DNA of 64,000 nt from Aquimarina spongiae (GTDB lineage: Bacteria > Bacteroidota > Bacteroidia > Flavobacteriales > Flavobacteriaceae), in the NCBI RefSeq assembly GCF_900141785.1, contig NZ_FQYP01000002.1:124001-188000 (forward strand). Reading direction: 5' to 3'. The translations under genes and the position numbers were made by a program. Under the pieces are notes generated by a model. It saw only the letters and a program-made list of their open reading frames with translations, had not been told where the DNA came from and made no database searches. This document shows, piece by piece, positions 1-7,423 of the stretch (positions within the stretch are counted from its first letter, which is position 1; every line of letters starts with the position of its first letter).

Positions 1-192
1 TGCTGTAAGTCCAAATGAAACCATGAGAATATGAAATAAAAACCCACACATTACTCCAAATAGAGAAATGATTCCCGCATTTTTTCCTTGAGATAGGGAA
101 CGAGAGATTAAATAAATCATATTTGGTCCTGGTGACAGTACCATAAGTAAAGCTGCTAATGCAAATACTAGTATATCAGTTATAGGTATCAT
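1..192 (-). CDS. LysE/RhtB-family amino-acid exporter, N-terminal fragment
   Basis: The minus strand opens with ATG at 192 and reads 64 codons to the window edge without a stop. The first residues form a hydrophobic helix ending in a Ser-Pro-Gly-Pro-Asn motif (about residues 20-24). This is the hallmark of the first transmembrane helix of LysE/RhtB/CadD translocators, inner-membrane exporters of amino acids and related compounds. A second hydrophobic segment starts near residue 45. The rest of the gene (family length about 200-210 aa) lies outside the window, so substrate and completeness cannot be judged. Confidence 0.8.
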   Translation of the reverse strand, partial: MIPITDILVFALAALLMVLSPGPNMIYLISRSLSQGKNAGIISLFGVMCGFLFHILMVSFGLTA

Positions 193-555
193 AGTTTATG
201 TATTATCATTTAAATTAAAGTGATCATCCTGTTTTGGATTTCAGTATTCATGGCTTTCCCTTAAGAATCATTCTTTCTTCGTAAAAATACGATAATCTAG
301 TATTATCTTGTTGTTATAAATCAGAGTATCTATACTTAAAGATCAACTGATTTCATAGAATTAAAAATAAACTCAAATAATAAGCGATAAGTTATAATAA
401 TACCTTATCTATGCATATGCGTTTGTGATTCATCAATCGCAGTACTACAAAATCTTTAAGAGGATAATATAGCTTGTTTTAATTGATGCTTAAATAAGAT
501 CGAAAAAATCGAGATCATTACGAACTTTTAGGTGATAACAATTAAAACTAAAACT
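193..555. other. intergenic region between divergent exporter and bS21 genes
   Basis: This 363-bp gap is AT-rich and holds no convincing ORF. It should contain divergent promoters, but I see no exact TAnnTTTG element on either strand. The 8-bp palindrome GCATATGC lies near 414. An AGGTGA sequence at 530-535 is the only Shine-Dalgarno-like string and sits unusually far (20 nt) from the ATG of the downstream gene. Confidence 0.4.
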
Positions 556-756
556 ATGCTAATAATCCAGGTTAAAAAAGGAGAAAGTATTGATAGAGCT
601 CTTAAAAGATATAAGAGAAAGTGCAAAAACGTTAAGCTTGTAAAAGAAATAAGGTCACGCAAAGAATATGTAAAAAAGTCTGTTAAAATGCGTGAACAAA
701 TGAAAAAAGCTCAACATAAAGCAAAATATCTTCGCGAACATAGTGACGAATTTTAG
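556..756 (+). CDS. rpsU: 30S ribosomal protein bS21 (paralogue)
   Basis: This 66-aa, very basic protein begins MLII and contains GESIDRALKRYKRK, the bS21 signature. bS21 binds the small-subunit platform near the anti-Shine-Dalgarno end of 16S rRNA. I chose ATG 556 because family members begin at MLII; the longer frame from GTG 532 adds eight residues not expected in bS21. The middle and C-terminal parts are richer in lysine and diverge from the standard flavobacterial bS21 (which has RQLRARQ-type residues here), so this looks like a second, accessory copy rather than the main one. It is monocistronic, followed by the cold-shock gene with its own promoter. Family assignment is secure; paralogue status is inferred from remembered family sequences. 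Confidence 0.85.
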   Translation: MLIIQVKKGESIDRALKRYKRKCKNVKLVKEIRSRKEYVKKSVKMREQMKKAQHKAKYLREHSDEF

Positions 757-856
757 CTAAGAGCATAAAACACAAGCACTTCATTTACTGTGTATTAATT
801 TAATGTTATCAAAATAATTTTTCATTTGATCATGGTTATTTTGCGAATAAATATGC

Positions 857-864
857 TATTTTTG
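857..864 (+). promoter_or_regulatory. predicted -7 element of the cold-shock gene
   Basis: TATTTTTG matches the Bacteroidota -7 consensus TAnnTTTG exactly and is followed by GCAGCG. No well-spaced -33 TTTG is visible (the nearest TTG ends 13 bp upstream). Transcription from here would start near 870 and give a leader of about 200 nt before the csp ATG at 1074. Long structured leaders are typical of cold-shock mRNAs. Confidence 0.5.
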
Positions 865-1073
865 CAGCGTTCAAATAGAACTGCTTTTTGATTTTAAGGT
901 ATTATTTAGTAATTAGTTTTTTGAGTTTATTCTCTTCTTGCCTTTTTTATTTCATTATTACTTTATTTTTTTAAGTGTTTAGGATGATATTATAACTATT
1001 ATAATGAGCTCTAAATTTTATTAAGAAGAACTGTTTGAACACGATAACATTTAATAATTTAAAATTTAGTAAG

Positions 1074-1265
1074 ATGCAAGAAGGCACAGTAAAATTTTTT
1101 AACGACTCAAAAGGATTTGGGTTCATTTCATCAGAATCAGGACAAGATATTTTTGTACATGTAACTGGTTTAATAGATGAAATAAGAGAGAATGACAAAG
1201 TTGAATTCGAAACCGAACAAGGAAAAAAAGGATTAAACGCTGTTAATGTTAAAGTGATTTCATAA
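1074..1265 (+). CDS. CspA-family cold-shock protein
   Basis: This 63-aa single-domain OB-fold protein begins MQEGTVKFFNDSKGFGFI and contains the RNP1 (KGFGFI) and RNP2 (DIFVHV) single-strand nucleic-acid binding motifs. It is expected to act as an RNA chaperone. ATG 1074 gives the standard family start; the open frame continues upstream to TTG 1035, but those 13 residues are not part of the family. The gene has a long AT-rich leader and a strong terminator directly after it, so it is monocistronic. CspA mRNAs are commonly controlled through their leader by temperature; that is known of the family, not shown here. Confidence 0.93.
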   Translation: MQEGTVKFFNDSKGFGFISSESGQDIFVHVTGLIDEIRENDKVEFETEQGKKGLNAVNVKVIS

Positions 1266-1304
1266 TTCAAATTATCTGATCATTTTAAAAAGTGAAAAAT
1301 ATTA

Positions 1305-1340
1305 CAAAGATTGTCTCGCAAAGACAATCTTTGTTGTTTA
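1305..1340 (+). terminator. intrinsic terminator after csp
   Basis: A perfect 12-bp stem (1305-1316 pairs with 1322-1333) closes a 5-nt loop, followed by TTGTTTATATT. It lies 40 nt after the csp stop and before the convergent cupin gene, whose stop is at 1390. The A-rich sequence on the other side could make it work in both directions. Confidence 0.85.
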
Positions 1341-1389
1341 TATTGCTGTCTTTATTTTATACTATTAAAAGGTAAAGATTCAATATTTC

Positions 1390-1899
1390 TTATTCTCTTA
1401 TTGGCAGCATGTCCGAAGTATCTACAGGAAAACTGTCGTATTTGTTATATAATTTCAAATACTTTTTGGGATTGATAGGAACTTCGTTTAAGGTTTCGTA
1501 CAATCCTCTAAAAAACCCTTCACGTTTTTGCGATGGATTAAATACCAGGCTTAGTTTCACCGTCTCATTAGTATCATTTTTAAATCCATGTGGTGTAAAT
1601 CTTGGAATGTAAGCCACTGTGCCCGGATGGGCTTGCATTTCTTTATCTCCAACTTGCATCGTTAAAACTCCTTCGTTTACGATAAAGGTTTCGTCCATAA
1701 ATCGATGATAGTGTAGCTTTGCACCAATGGCCATTGGAGGTAAGGTAATTTCATAAATCCCTAATTGATCATTTGATATTTCGCTGGTCACTTTGAAGGT
1801 TATCGAAATGGTTTCCAATTCTAGTTTTTCTCCTTGTTCTGGAGCTACAATCACTGCTTCACTTTCCAGTTGATCATTAAAATAATCTGTCTTTTTCAT
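1390..1899 (-). CDS. cupin-domain protein
   Basis: This is a 169-aa protein with one central cupin barrel (about residues 50-120). The first cupin motif is visible around HYHRFMDETFIVNEG (two His and a Glu as metal ligands) and the second around PRFTPHGFKN (third His). Cupins of this kind are small metal-binding dioxygenase- or isomerase-like enzymes or sensors; the substrate cannot be read from the sequence. The ATG at 1899 directly abuts the azoR stop at 1900, so the two are translationally linked and probably cotranscribed downstream of the ECF41 sigma-factor gene. A role in quinone or oxidative-stress metabolism is inferred only from the neighbours. Confidence 0.8.
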   Translation of the reverse strand: MKKTDYFNDQLESEAVIVAPEQGEKLELETISITFKVTSEISNDQLGIYEITLPPMAIGAKLHYHRFMDETFIVNEGVLTMQVGDKEMQAHPGTVAYIPRFTPHGFKNDTNETVKLSLVFNPSQKREGFFRGLYETLNEVPINPKKYLKLYNKYDSFPVDTSDMLPIRE

Positions 1900-2517
1900 T
1901 TATCGTGTTTTTAGTATTTCTAGTATTTGTTCTTTTTGACGGTTTAGATTTTCCTGAAGAATGTTTGGATGCGCCGTCCCTTCTAGCGAGAAAATGGCCT
2001 TTTGCTTTATCCCCATAAAACCGAAAATGGTGGTTAAATATGGCTCTTGAAAATCCAAAGCTTCCATAACCGTGTTTTTGTAAACTTCCCCTTTGGCAGT
2101 GATGATGAAAACTTCTTTTTTTTTCAGTAATCCCTTATAATTCCCATTATGATCAACCATAAAAGTATGTCCAGCCCTAACCACATGATCCAGATATGAT
2201 TTTAAGGCTGAGGGTACATTCAAGTTATACAGTGGACTGCTTATCAGAATTTGATCTGCTGATTTGAGTTCTTCTATCAAAGTATCAGACAAGGCAATCG
2301 CCTCCCTGTTTTGTTGCGTATAGTGCTCTTCAGGAACATGAAAAGCCTGTACCGTTTCATTTTGTAAATGTGGAATATTGATTCGGGTTAGATCCCTATG
2401 TATTACTCTTCCTCCTGGGTTTGCTTTTCCCCAATGGGTTTCAAAAAAATCGGCTAAATTTCTGGAGTGAGAACCTTCGATTCTGAGACTTGCGTCTATT
2501 CTTAATAATGTTTTCAT
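1900..2517 (-). CDS. azoR: FMN-dependent NADH-azoreductase / quinone reductase
   Basis: This 205-aa flavodoxin-fold protein matches the AzoR (AcpD) family in length. The FMN phosphate-binding segment DASLRIEGSHSRN is near residues 8-20, the SPLYNLNVPSALKSYLDH block near 95-112 carries the conserved PLYN motif, and TAKGEVY follows at about 140. AzoR reduces quinones and azo compounds with NADH by two-electron transfer and protects against thiol and quinone stress. It sits between an ECF41 sigma gene (57 nt upstream) and the abutting cupin gene, an arrangement consistent with the known linkage of ECF41 factors to oxidoreductase genes. Confidence 0.88.
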   Translation of the reverse strand: MKTLLRIDASLRIEGSHSRNLADFFETHWGKANPGGRVIHRDLTRINIPHLQNETVQAFHVPEEHYTQQNREAIALSDTLIEELKSADQILISSPLYNLNVPSALKSYLDHVVRAGHTFMVDHNGNYKGLLKKKEVFIITAKGEVYKNTVMEALDFQEPYLTTIFGFMGIKQKAIFSLEGTAHPNILQENLNRQKEQILEILKTR

Positions 2518-2574
2518 CTATTGATTTTTTACATTCAATAGAATGACAAAAGAGTCCTTTAAAACGTGACTGAT

Positions 2575-3408
2575 TTATAACAAAAAAGATTTTAATTTCT
2601 TTGGATCAACAATAGAATAGATACTTTTAATTTTGGTCCCTTTTAACTCAAAAACCTGGCAGTTGTATAGGGTACCGTTTTGAAAAAACAAAATAGCTGG
2701 TTGGTGGTTTACAAACTTCATTTTGATCGTCAACCCTGCCAAAAATGCTTTGTATACGTAAATCAATAGTTTAGAAGCACTTGTTATTCCAGTGGTTAAT
2801 GCTCTTACCACTTTGATATCTTTTCCTCCATCCGCAGCCACAACGATATCATTGGATAATAGGTTTTCCAAAGCGGTAAGATCCCCACTTTGTATGACTT
2901 TGACATAATTTTCTAAAGGATACGTATCGTACACCGTATTTCTATTTTCGTTGATCTGGGTATTCTGGACTTTTTCCTTTGCTCTACTCAGTAATTTTCG
3001 AGAATTTTCAATTGAAAAACTGAGCACTTCAGCTATTTCTTTGTGAGAATAATCGAATGCTTCTTTTAGAATAAAAACTGCGCGTTCTTTTACCGTTAAT
3101 TTTTCAAGGAGGACCAACATCGAATAGGATAATATTTCCTCTTTATGAATACTATCATCGGTATTTTCGGTAGAAAAAGGTTCTGGTAACCAGACTTCAT
3201 TCATCCGGGTAATTTTACTTCTCCTCTTTTTTAGATTAATGGCATGATTAATTACAGATCTGACTAAGTATCCAATCTCATTTTCTACAGATGATTTATC
3301 TATGGATAGATACTTTATCAAAATATCCTGAATAGTGTCTTTTGCATCTTCAGAAGAACCTAAGATGTTATATGCATATGGAAATAAGATGTCATGATAG
3401 TTTTTCAA
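2575..3408 (-). CDS. ECF41-type RNA polymerase sigma factor with C-terminal SnoaL-like domain
   Basis: Residues 1-160 hold sigma region 2 (from YHDILFPYAYNILGSSEDAKD) and region 4 (LTVKERAVFILKEAFDYSHKEIAEVL). The linker carries the WLPEP motif that defines ECF41 factors. A C-terminal domain of about 110 residues resembles the NTF2/SnoaL fold and contains ADGGKD, a variant of the ECF41 DGGGK motif. In this family the fused domain replaces a separate anti-sigma factor and controls activity. The start appears to be TTG at 3408: the upstream frame is closed by TAG, no ATG is available, and the N-terminus aligns with family starts. azoR and the cupin gene follow on the same strand and are its likely targets, since ECF41 factors usually regulate an adjacent oxidoreductase or carboxymuconolactone-decarboxylase gene. 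Confidence 0.85.
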   Translation of the reverse strand: MKNYHDILFPYAYNILGSSEDAKDTIQDILIKYLSIDKSSVENEIGYLVRSVINHAINLKKRRSKITRMNEVWLPEPFSTENTDDSIHKEEILSYSMLVLLEKLTVKERAVFILKEAFDYSHKEIAEVLSFSIENSRKLLSRAKEKVQNTQINENRNTVYDTYPLENYVKVIQSGDLTALENLLSNDIVVAADGGKDIKVVRALTTGITSASKLLIYVYKAFLAGLTIKMKFVNHQPAILFFQNGTLYNCQVFELKGTKIKSIYSIVDPKKLKSFLL

Positions 3409-3536
3409 AACAAGCAGCTATATTTACAATAAGACAATTCAAATTATAAAAATGTGACATCATTGTGAAAAATAATATCAAAAACAGAGGGTACGTTGAT
3501 TATTCATGCGCTTTTAAAGCGCAAAATCTAATACCA

Positions 3537-4496
3537 TTACTTCTCGTTTTTGGATAAAGATCTTGCTACATCAATCATTGCAGCACTAAATTTTTTGGGT
3601 TCGTCACTTGGGACCTCATGGGTAGAATTATAAAACCAAACAATTTCTTTATGATCAGCTTCGATATCTTGGATCAGCTCTTCTGCTACCTCATAATTTG
3701 ACACCAAGTCCTTTTTACTTAAGAAAAAATAAATCGGACAATCTATTTTTTGAACGATCTGCGAATAATCAGTCCTGGAAGCCTCCAAAAAAATCGACAT
3801 CCATTTTGCAGACCATTCTTTGAACAAAGCTTTAGGATAGTACCTTTTTGAAGATTTGGCATTAGAGAAATAGGCAGTCCATTTTCTCTGAACATACAAT
3901 GCCTCCCAAGAGGTAAACGGAATAGTGACATTGGCAAGCTCTTCTACGGCTTGCGTATTACCCGTTTGTTTTGCTTTTTCTTTAATAAGTTGTAAAGTTT
4001 GTGCTTCGGAAGCATCTCCATGGATCATAGCACTTACCGATACATAGGCATGTAATAGTTCTGGATATTGATGTGCAAATTGAAGCCCAAGGACACCTCC
4101 CCACGAAAACCCGACTAAATACAGTTTTTCTTTGTTAAACTTTTGCAATACATAATCCACAACTTCTTTGGTATCTTGATGCATCAAGTCTATTGAGATA
4201 GGATCATCTTCGGATCCCCATGCTGCTGTAAAACCACTACCTCGTTGGTCCCATTGTACTACAATAAAATCTTTTTTTAGATCTTTTATAAACTTCTTGC
4301 TATACACCTTGGATGAAAACCCTGGGCCGCCATGCAGAAATAAAAGCACTGGTTTTGTTGCATCTTCTCCTTTGGCACTTATCCATTGTTTGATCCCTCC
4401 TATTTTTACACCTTCATGAGTTTTTACAGATTGTGCAGAGGCCAAAATATTGAAAAAAAATGCTAGAATCAGTGCAATAGTGGTAGTTGTTTTCAT
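3537..4496 (-). CDS. secreted alpha/beta hydrolase, proline-iminopeptidase-like
   Basis: This 319-aa protein has a signal peptide (about 1-21, ending ASAQS), so it is exported. The oxyanion motif HGGPGFSS at about 55-62 and the nucleophile elbow GFSWGG (Ser at about 133) are characteristic of peptidase family S33 (proline iminopeptidases and tripeptidyl aminopeptidases). A late Asp (near KKDLVSN) and a His in NSTHEVP complete a plausible triad. Its substrate could be N-terminal proline peptides or an ester. It lies between the sigma-factor gene and the flavoprotein gene with 67-128 nt gaps, so cotranscription is not evident. Confidence 0.8.
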   Translation of the reverse strand: MKTTTTIALILAFFFNILASAQSVKTHEGVKIGGIKQWISAKGEDATKPVLLFLHGGPGFSSKVYSKKFIKDLKKDFIVVQWDQRGSGFTAAWGSEDDPISIDLMHQDTKEVVDYVLQKFNKEKLYLVGFSWGGVLGLQFAHQYPELLHAYVSVSAMIHGDASEAQTLQLIKEKAKQTGNTQAVEELANVTIPFTSWEALYVQRKWTAYFSNAKSSKRYYPKALFKEWSAKWMSIFLEASRTDYSQIVQKIDCPIYFFLSKKDLVSNYEVAEELIQDIEADHKEIVWFYNSTHEVPSDEPKKFSAAMIDVARSLSKNEK

Positions 4497-4563
4497 GTTA
4501 AAAATTTACTGCATTGGATCAAAAATAATACCAACTTTGTGAATCACCACTCCGCAATAACAC

Positions 4564-5472
4564 TTAGAATTGCTCTTGGGCCAATTCCATATTCACAACT
4601 GCCCCGGTTGTATTACCAGCAGCTACCGCATTAGCTACAGAACGCATCCTAGTAGTATTATCCCCACAGGCAAATACGCCTTCTACGGTTGTCTTTTGCA
4701 TCATATCTACTTCCAGATAGCCTTGCTCATTTAATGTACAACCCAAAGAAGCTGGAATATCCGAATGTTGAACAAAAGGAACTGAAGCATATACAGCTTC
4801 AAAACTTGTTGTACTACGATCAGTAAAAATTACATTTTTCACATACCTATTTTCGTGTTCTATTTCCAAAACCTTTTTTTCTATGACCTCAATATTGTTG
4901 CGTTTAAGTTTTTCCAGCTCCTCTTTATCAAAATCTGCTTTTCCAGAAGTGATAATAGTTAGATCATCGGTTAGATTAGCAACCAAAGTTGCTAAATGCA
5001 TTCCTTTTTCACCATTAGCCATAATTGCCGTTTTTTTATGATGTACTTCGTAACCATGACAATATGGGCAATGAATTACAGAAATCCCCCAACATTCTGA
5101 TATGCCTTTTATGGCCGGCATCAAATCCTTTACTCCAGTAGCAAAGATCAATTTTTGAGCAGTAAACTCCTCTCCTTTTTCTGTAAAGACACGAAATCCT
5201 TGAGCAGACTTCTTACCATCGACTGCCAGGTCTTCAACAAATTTTATGGTTTTATACTGCAATACTTGTGCTTTGGCTTTTTCTGCAATTACACTCGGTT
5301 GTACTCCATCCTGGGTAATAAAATTATGAGAATGTGGTGTCTGCCGATTGCAAGGTAGACCACTATCGATTATTAACACCTCACGTAAAGAACGGCCTAA
5401 TGCCATTGCCGCAGATAAACCTGCATAACTCCCTCCTATGATGATAACTTCAAAATTCTTCTTTGTATTCAT
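4564..5472 (-). CDS. thioredoxin-reductase-like FAD/NAD(P)-dependent disulfide oxidoreductase
   Basis: This 302-aa protein has a Rossmann FAD site GGSYAGLSAA at 13-22 and the redox-active CxxC Cys135-Pro-Tyr-Cys138 in HCPYCHGYE, placed as in low-molecular-weight thioredoxin reductases. The FAD-contacting VFACGDN motif is near 265. The HCPYCHGYE context is typical of TrxR-like proteins common in Bacteroidota whose partner is often unknown, rather than of canonical TrxB. The gene is transcribed away from a Fur-family regulator gene. Its predicted promoter (-7 at 5590-5597, -33 at 5617-5619) is covered by two palindromes, so metal- or peroxide-dependent repression by that regulator is likely. 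Confidence 0.85.
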   Translation of the reverse strand: MNTKKNFEVIIIGGSYAGLSAAMALGRSLREVLIIDSGLPCNRQTPHSHNFITQDGVQPSVIAEKAKAQVLQYKTIKFVEDLAVDGKKSAQGFRVFTEKGEEFTAQKLIFATGVKDLMPAIKGISECWGISVIHCPYCHGYEVHHKKTAIMANGEKGMHLATLVANLTDDLTIITSGKADFDKEELEKLKRNNIEVIEKKVLEIEHENRYVKNVIFTDRSTTSFEAVYASVPFVQHSDIPASLGCTLNEQGYLEVDMMQKTTVEGVFACGDNTTRMRSVANAVAAGNTTGAVVNMELAQEQF

Positions 5473-5557
5473 TTCCTTACAATTTAAAAAATTAGCTACG
5501 GAAAGGATTCACGCTACCCAAATCCTTGTCAACGTATTTTTCATCTATTTTAATTTC

Positions 5558-5582
5558 ATTATTGCGATTAAGTCGCAATAAT
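5558..5582. promoter_or_regulatory. palindromic operator 1, Fur-family-like
   Basis: ATTATTGCGA, five bases, then TCGCAATAAT form a perfect 10-bp inverted repeat over 25 bp. It covers roughly +1 to +25 of the flavoprotein transcript predicted from the -7 box at 5590-5597. The two operators start 52 bp apart, close to five helical turns. The half-site differs from classical Fur, PerR and Zur boxes as I remember them. Confidence 0.75.
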
Positions 5583-5589
5583 ACAAATG

Positions 5590-5619
5590 CAAATATAAAC
5601 CTATTCTATATTATTGCAA
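5590..5619 (-). promoter_or_regulatory. promoter of the flavoprotein gene
   Basis: On the minus strand TATATTTG (5590-5597) matches TAnnTTTG exactly, and a TTG (5617-5619) lies 19 bp upstream. This is the ideal flavobacterial -33/-7 spacing. The -33 element lies inside operator 2. Confidence 0.65.
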
Positions 5620-5634
5620 TAAAGTCGCAATAAA
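5610..5634. promoter_or_regulatory. palindromic operator 2, Fur-family-like
   Basis: ATTATTGCAA, five bases, then TCGCAATAAA repeat operator 1 with only two changed positions in the arms. It overlaps the -33 elements of both divergent promoters, so one bound regulator could shut off both genes, giving autoregulation plus target control. Confidence 0.72.
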
Positions 5635-5647
5635 ATATTTACATTTG
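5614..5647 (+). promoter_or_regulatory. promoter of the Fur-family gene
   Basis: TACATTTG (5640-5647) matches the -7 consensus exactly, with a TTG at 5614-5616 located 23 bp upstream. The TTG lies within operator 2. The transcript would begin near 5655, about 90 nt before the ATG. Confidence 0.6.
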
Positions 5648-5742
5648 TAGTATGAAATAAGCCATAACCATTATGTTGATCTTCAACAGAACTGATTATA
5701 TGGCAATCCCATCTGACGATTGAAAACAACAAATAAAAACAG

Positions 5743-6135
5743 ATGAAACGAAGAAATACTCCTACAAAAGAGGCTGTGCTTTCTGTTTTGGAATCAACAG
5801 CCAAAGCAATGAGTCAAGATGCTATTGAGAAGAAAATCGGTATCGATATCAATAGAGCTACCATCTATAGAGTATTAAACCGTTTTTGTGATGATGGTGT
5901 ACTACATAGAATTGTTGCTGATGATGGGAAACAATATTTTGCTTTATGCATGAAATGCGATGATCATCAACAACTAAAGAATCATTTCCATTTTCGGTGT
6001 AAAGTATGTGAAACCATCGAGTGCTTACCCATTCCTGTGCACTTTTCTTTGGCCAAAGAATATGAAGTAGAAAATGTGAATTGTGTAATTACAGGAGTTT
6101 GTAAGGATTGTGGTCATGATAAAAAATATGACTAG
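5743..6135 (+). CDS. Fur-family metal/peroxide-responsive transcriptional repressor
   Basis: This 130-aa protein has an N-terminal winged helix (about 1-80; recognition helix around DINRATIYRVLNRF) and a C-terminal dimerisation domain with two structural zinc CxxC pairs: CKVC near 88-91 and CKDC near 124-127. His-rich segments (KCDDHQQLKNHFHF) can supply sensory metal ligands. Whether it is Fur, Zur or PerR cannot be decided from sequence; its compact size and HFHF segment are compatible with a Zur- or PerR-like role. It is divergent from the thioredoxin-reductase-like gene, with twin palindromes between them, which supports autoregulation and a redox-linked target. Confidence 0.88.
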   Translation: MKRRNTPTKEAVLSVLESTAKAMSQDAIEKKIGIDINRATIYRVLNRFCDDGVLHRIVADDGKQYFALCMKCDDHQQLKNHFHFRCKVCETIECLPIPVHFSLAKEYEVENVNCVITGVCKDCGHDKKYD

Positions 6136-6186
6136 AAAGCAACTTGCCAATTCTGAAGTTGCAAACTATAACTCTCTTTTATTCAC

Positions 6187-6220
6187 AAAAAGTGCAAACC
6201 TTTTGGGTTTACACTTTTTT
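6187..6220 (+). terminator. intrinsic terminator after the Fur-family gene
   Basis: A stem of about 13 bp with one mismatch (6187-6200 with 6205-6217), a short T loop and a following T run. It sits between convergent genes and may serve both. Confidence 0.75.
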
Positions 6221-6255
6221 ACTTTTCTTGCGTATTCATATTCGTGTAGAATTGT

Positions 6256-6765
6256 TTACTCTAACTTCGAATGGTAGTTCGAAGTGATCACAGCAATGGG
6301 AAGTCCTACCAATATCATGTGCCAAACAATACCTATAATTGCTAATCCCATATCAAAAGGTGCTTTAGGAATATTAGAATTTGGTAAAACCAAAAGATTC
6401 ATGAACAACCAAATTGCAAAACCATATAGTAATCCCATTATTCTCTTATTCTTTCGTAAGATGCCCATTCTAGGATATGCTATAAAGTAAATAACAGCAA
6501 CTACATAGGCTATCAAAAAATGAAAAAGCATTCCGGCAATTACCATTCCCACACCTCCATCTATAGCCTCTGGACCATAAACCCCAGCAGCAATAAACTG
6601 CAAAACTTGCAAAGGATTCAATCCAAAATAAATATAATACACAATCACTCCTGCAATAGCATCCAATATACCAGCTACCAACCCAGACCAAAGTATAGTC
6701 TTTGTTGGATTTGATGATTGCGTGTCACCAAATGTTCCTGACGTAATAGTTTTATTCTCATTCAT
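6256..6765 (-). CDS. YagU/DUF1440-like inner-membrane protein
   Basis: This 169-aa protein has about four hydrophobic segments (near 25-50, 70-95, 108-128 and 140-162), a short hydrophilic N-terminus, and GLVAGILDAIAGVIVYY in the first helix. The pattern resembles the YagU/DUF1440 family of small membrane proteins, linked in E. coli to acid resistance. Biochemical function is not known. It follows the AhpD-like gene by 12 nt and is probably cotranscribed with it. Confidence 0.6.
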   Translation of the reverse strand: MNENKTITSGTFGDTQSSNPTKTILWSGLVAGILDAIAGVIVYYIYFGLNPLQVLQFIAAGVYGPEAIDGGVGMVIAGMLFHFLIAYVVAVIYFIAYPRMGILRKNKRIMGLLYGFAIWLFMNLLVLPNSNIPKAPFDMGLAIIGIVWHMILVGLPIAVITSNYHSKLE

Positions 6766-6777
6766 AGTTTTCTTTTT

Positions 6778-7326
6778 TTAGATTTTAGGTACTTCCGGAA
6801 AATCAATTGGTATCTGGGTAATATTGTGGAGATAGTTGGTCATTGTTTTCTCTCCAATTTGTAAAATCACATCTACTAAGTCTCCTTGATTGTACCCTGA
6901 TTCATAAAATAATTCCAAATACTTGAAATTCACTTTTCCTCTAGTATTTACAATGTTTTGACTTAGCTTTACAAGACTATTCAATCTTTCGTCAAAAGAA
7001 GCTTGTCCACTTCTGATTTCAAGAGCTTGTTCGTATGTAAATCCATTCATCTTTCCAATAGCAGTGTGAGCGGCTCTACAATAATCACATTCGTTTACTT
7101 CGCTTACCACCAAATTAATAGCTTCCTTTTCTTTATTACTCAAAGAAGACTTTGCATTCTGAAAAGATATATATCGATTCAATCCATTATCAGATAACCC
7201 CAGGGTTGCGAAAAGATTTGGCATAAAACCAATAGATTTTACAATAGTATCAAACACGGGTAAATTATGCTCAGACATTTGTTCCCGTACCGGGACTTCG
7301 AATTTAATTTTTGAATTTGTTTCCAT
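6778..7326 (-). CDS. AhpD-like / carboxymuconolactone-decarboxylase-family protein
   Basis: This 182-aa helical protein has the AhpD active-site pattern: Glu76, Cys80, Cys83 and His87 (ExxxCxxCxxxH, visible in SEVNECDYCRAAH). Such proteins act as alkylhydroperoxidases or disulfide reductants and are often annotated as peroxidase-related enzymes. It is the first gene of a likely two-gene operon with the downstream membrane protein. A Crp/Fnr-family regulator gene lies 97 nt upstream on the same strand and is a natural candidate regulator. Confidence 0.88.
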   Translation of the reverse strand: METNSKIKFEVPVREQMSEHNLPVFDTIVKSIGFMPNLFATLGLSDNGLNRYISFQNAKSSLSNKEKEAINLVVSEVNECDYCRAAHTAIGKMNGFTYEQALEIRSGQASFDERLNSLVKLSQNIVNTRGKVNFKYLELFYESGYNQGDLVDVILQIGEKTMTNYLHNITQIPIDFPEVPKI

Positions 7327-7423
7327 TCTTTTTGTATTTATTTAATTCAATACAAAGATGGAAACTCAACAAATGCTGTACATTCAGCTATATGAAGAAA
7401 AATGGTTCGTCTAGTTGAACATT

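Noticed and set aside
971-1270. A 99-aa minus-strand frame opposite the cold-shock gene
   Set aside because: It mirrors the csp coding region, has no domain, and the csp frame is clearly real.
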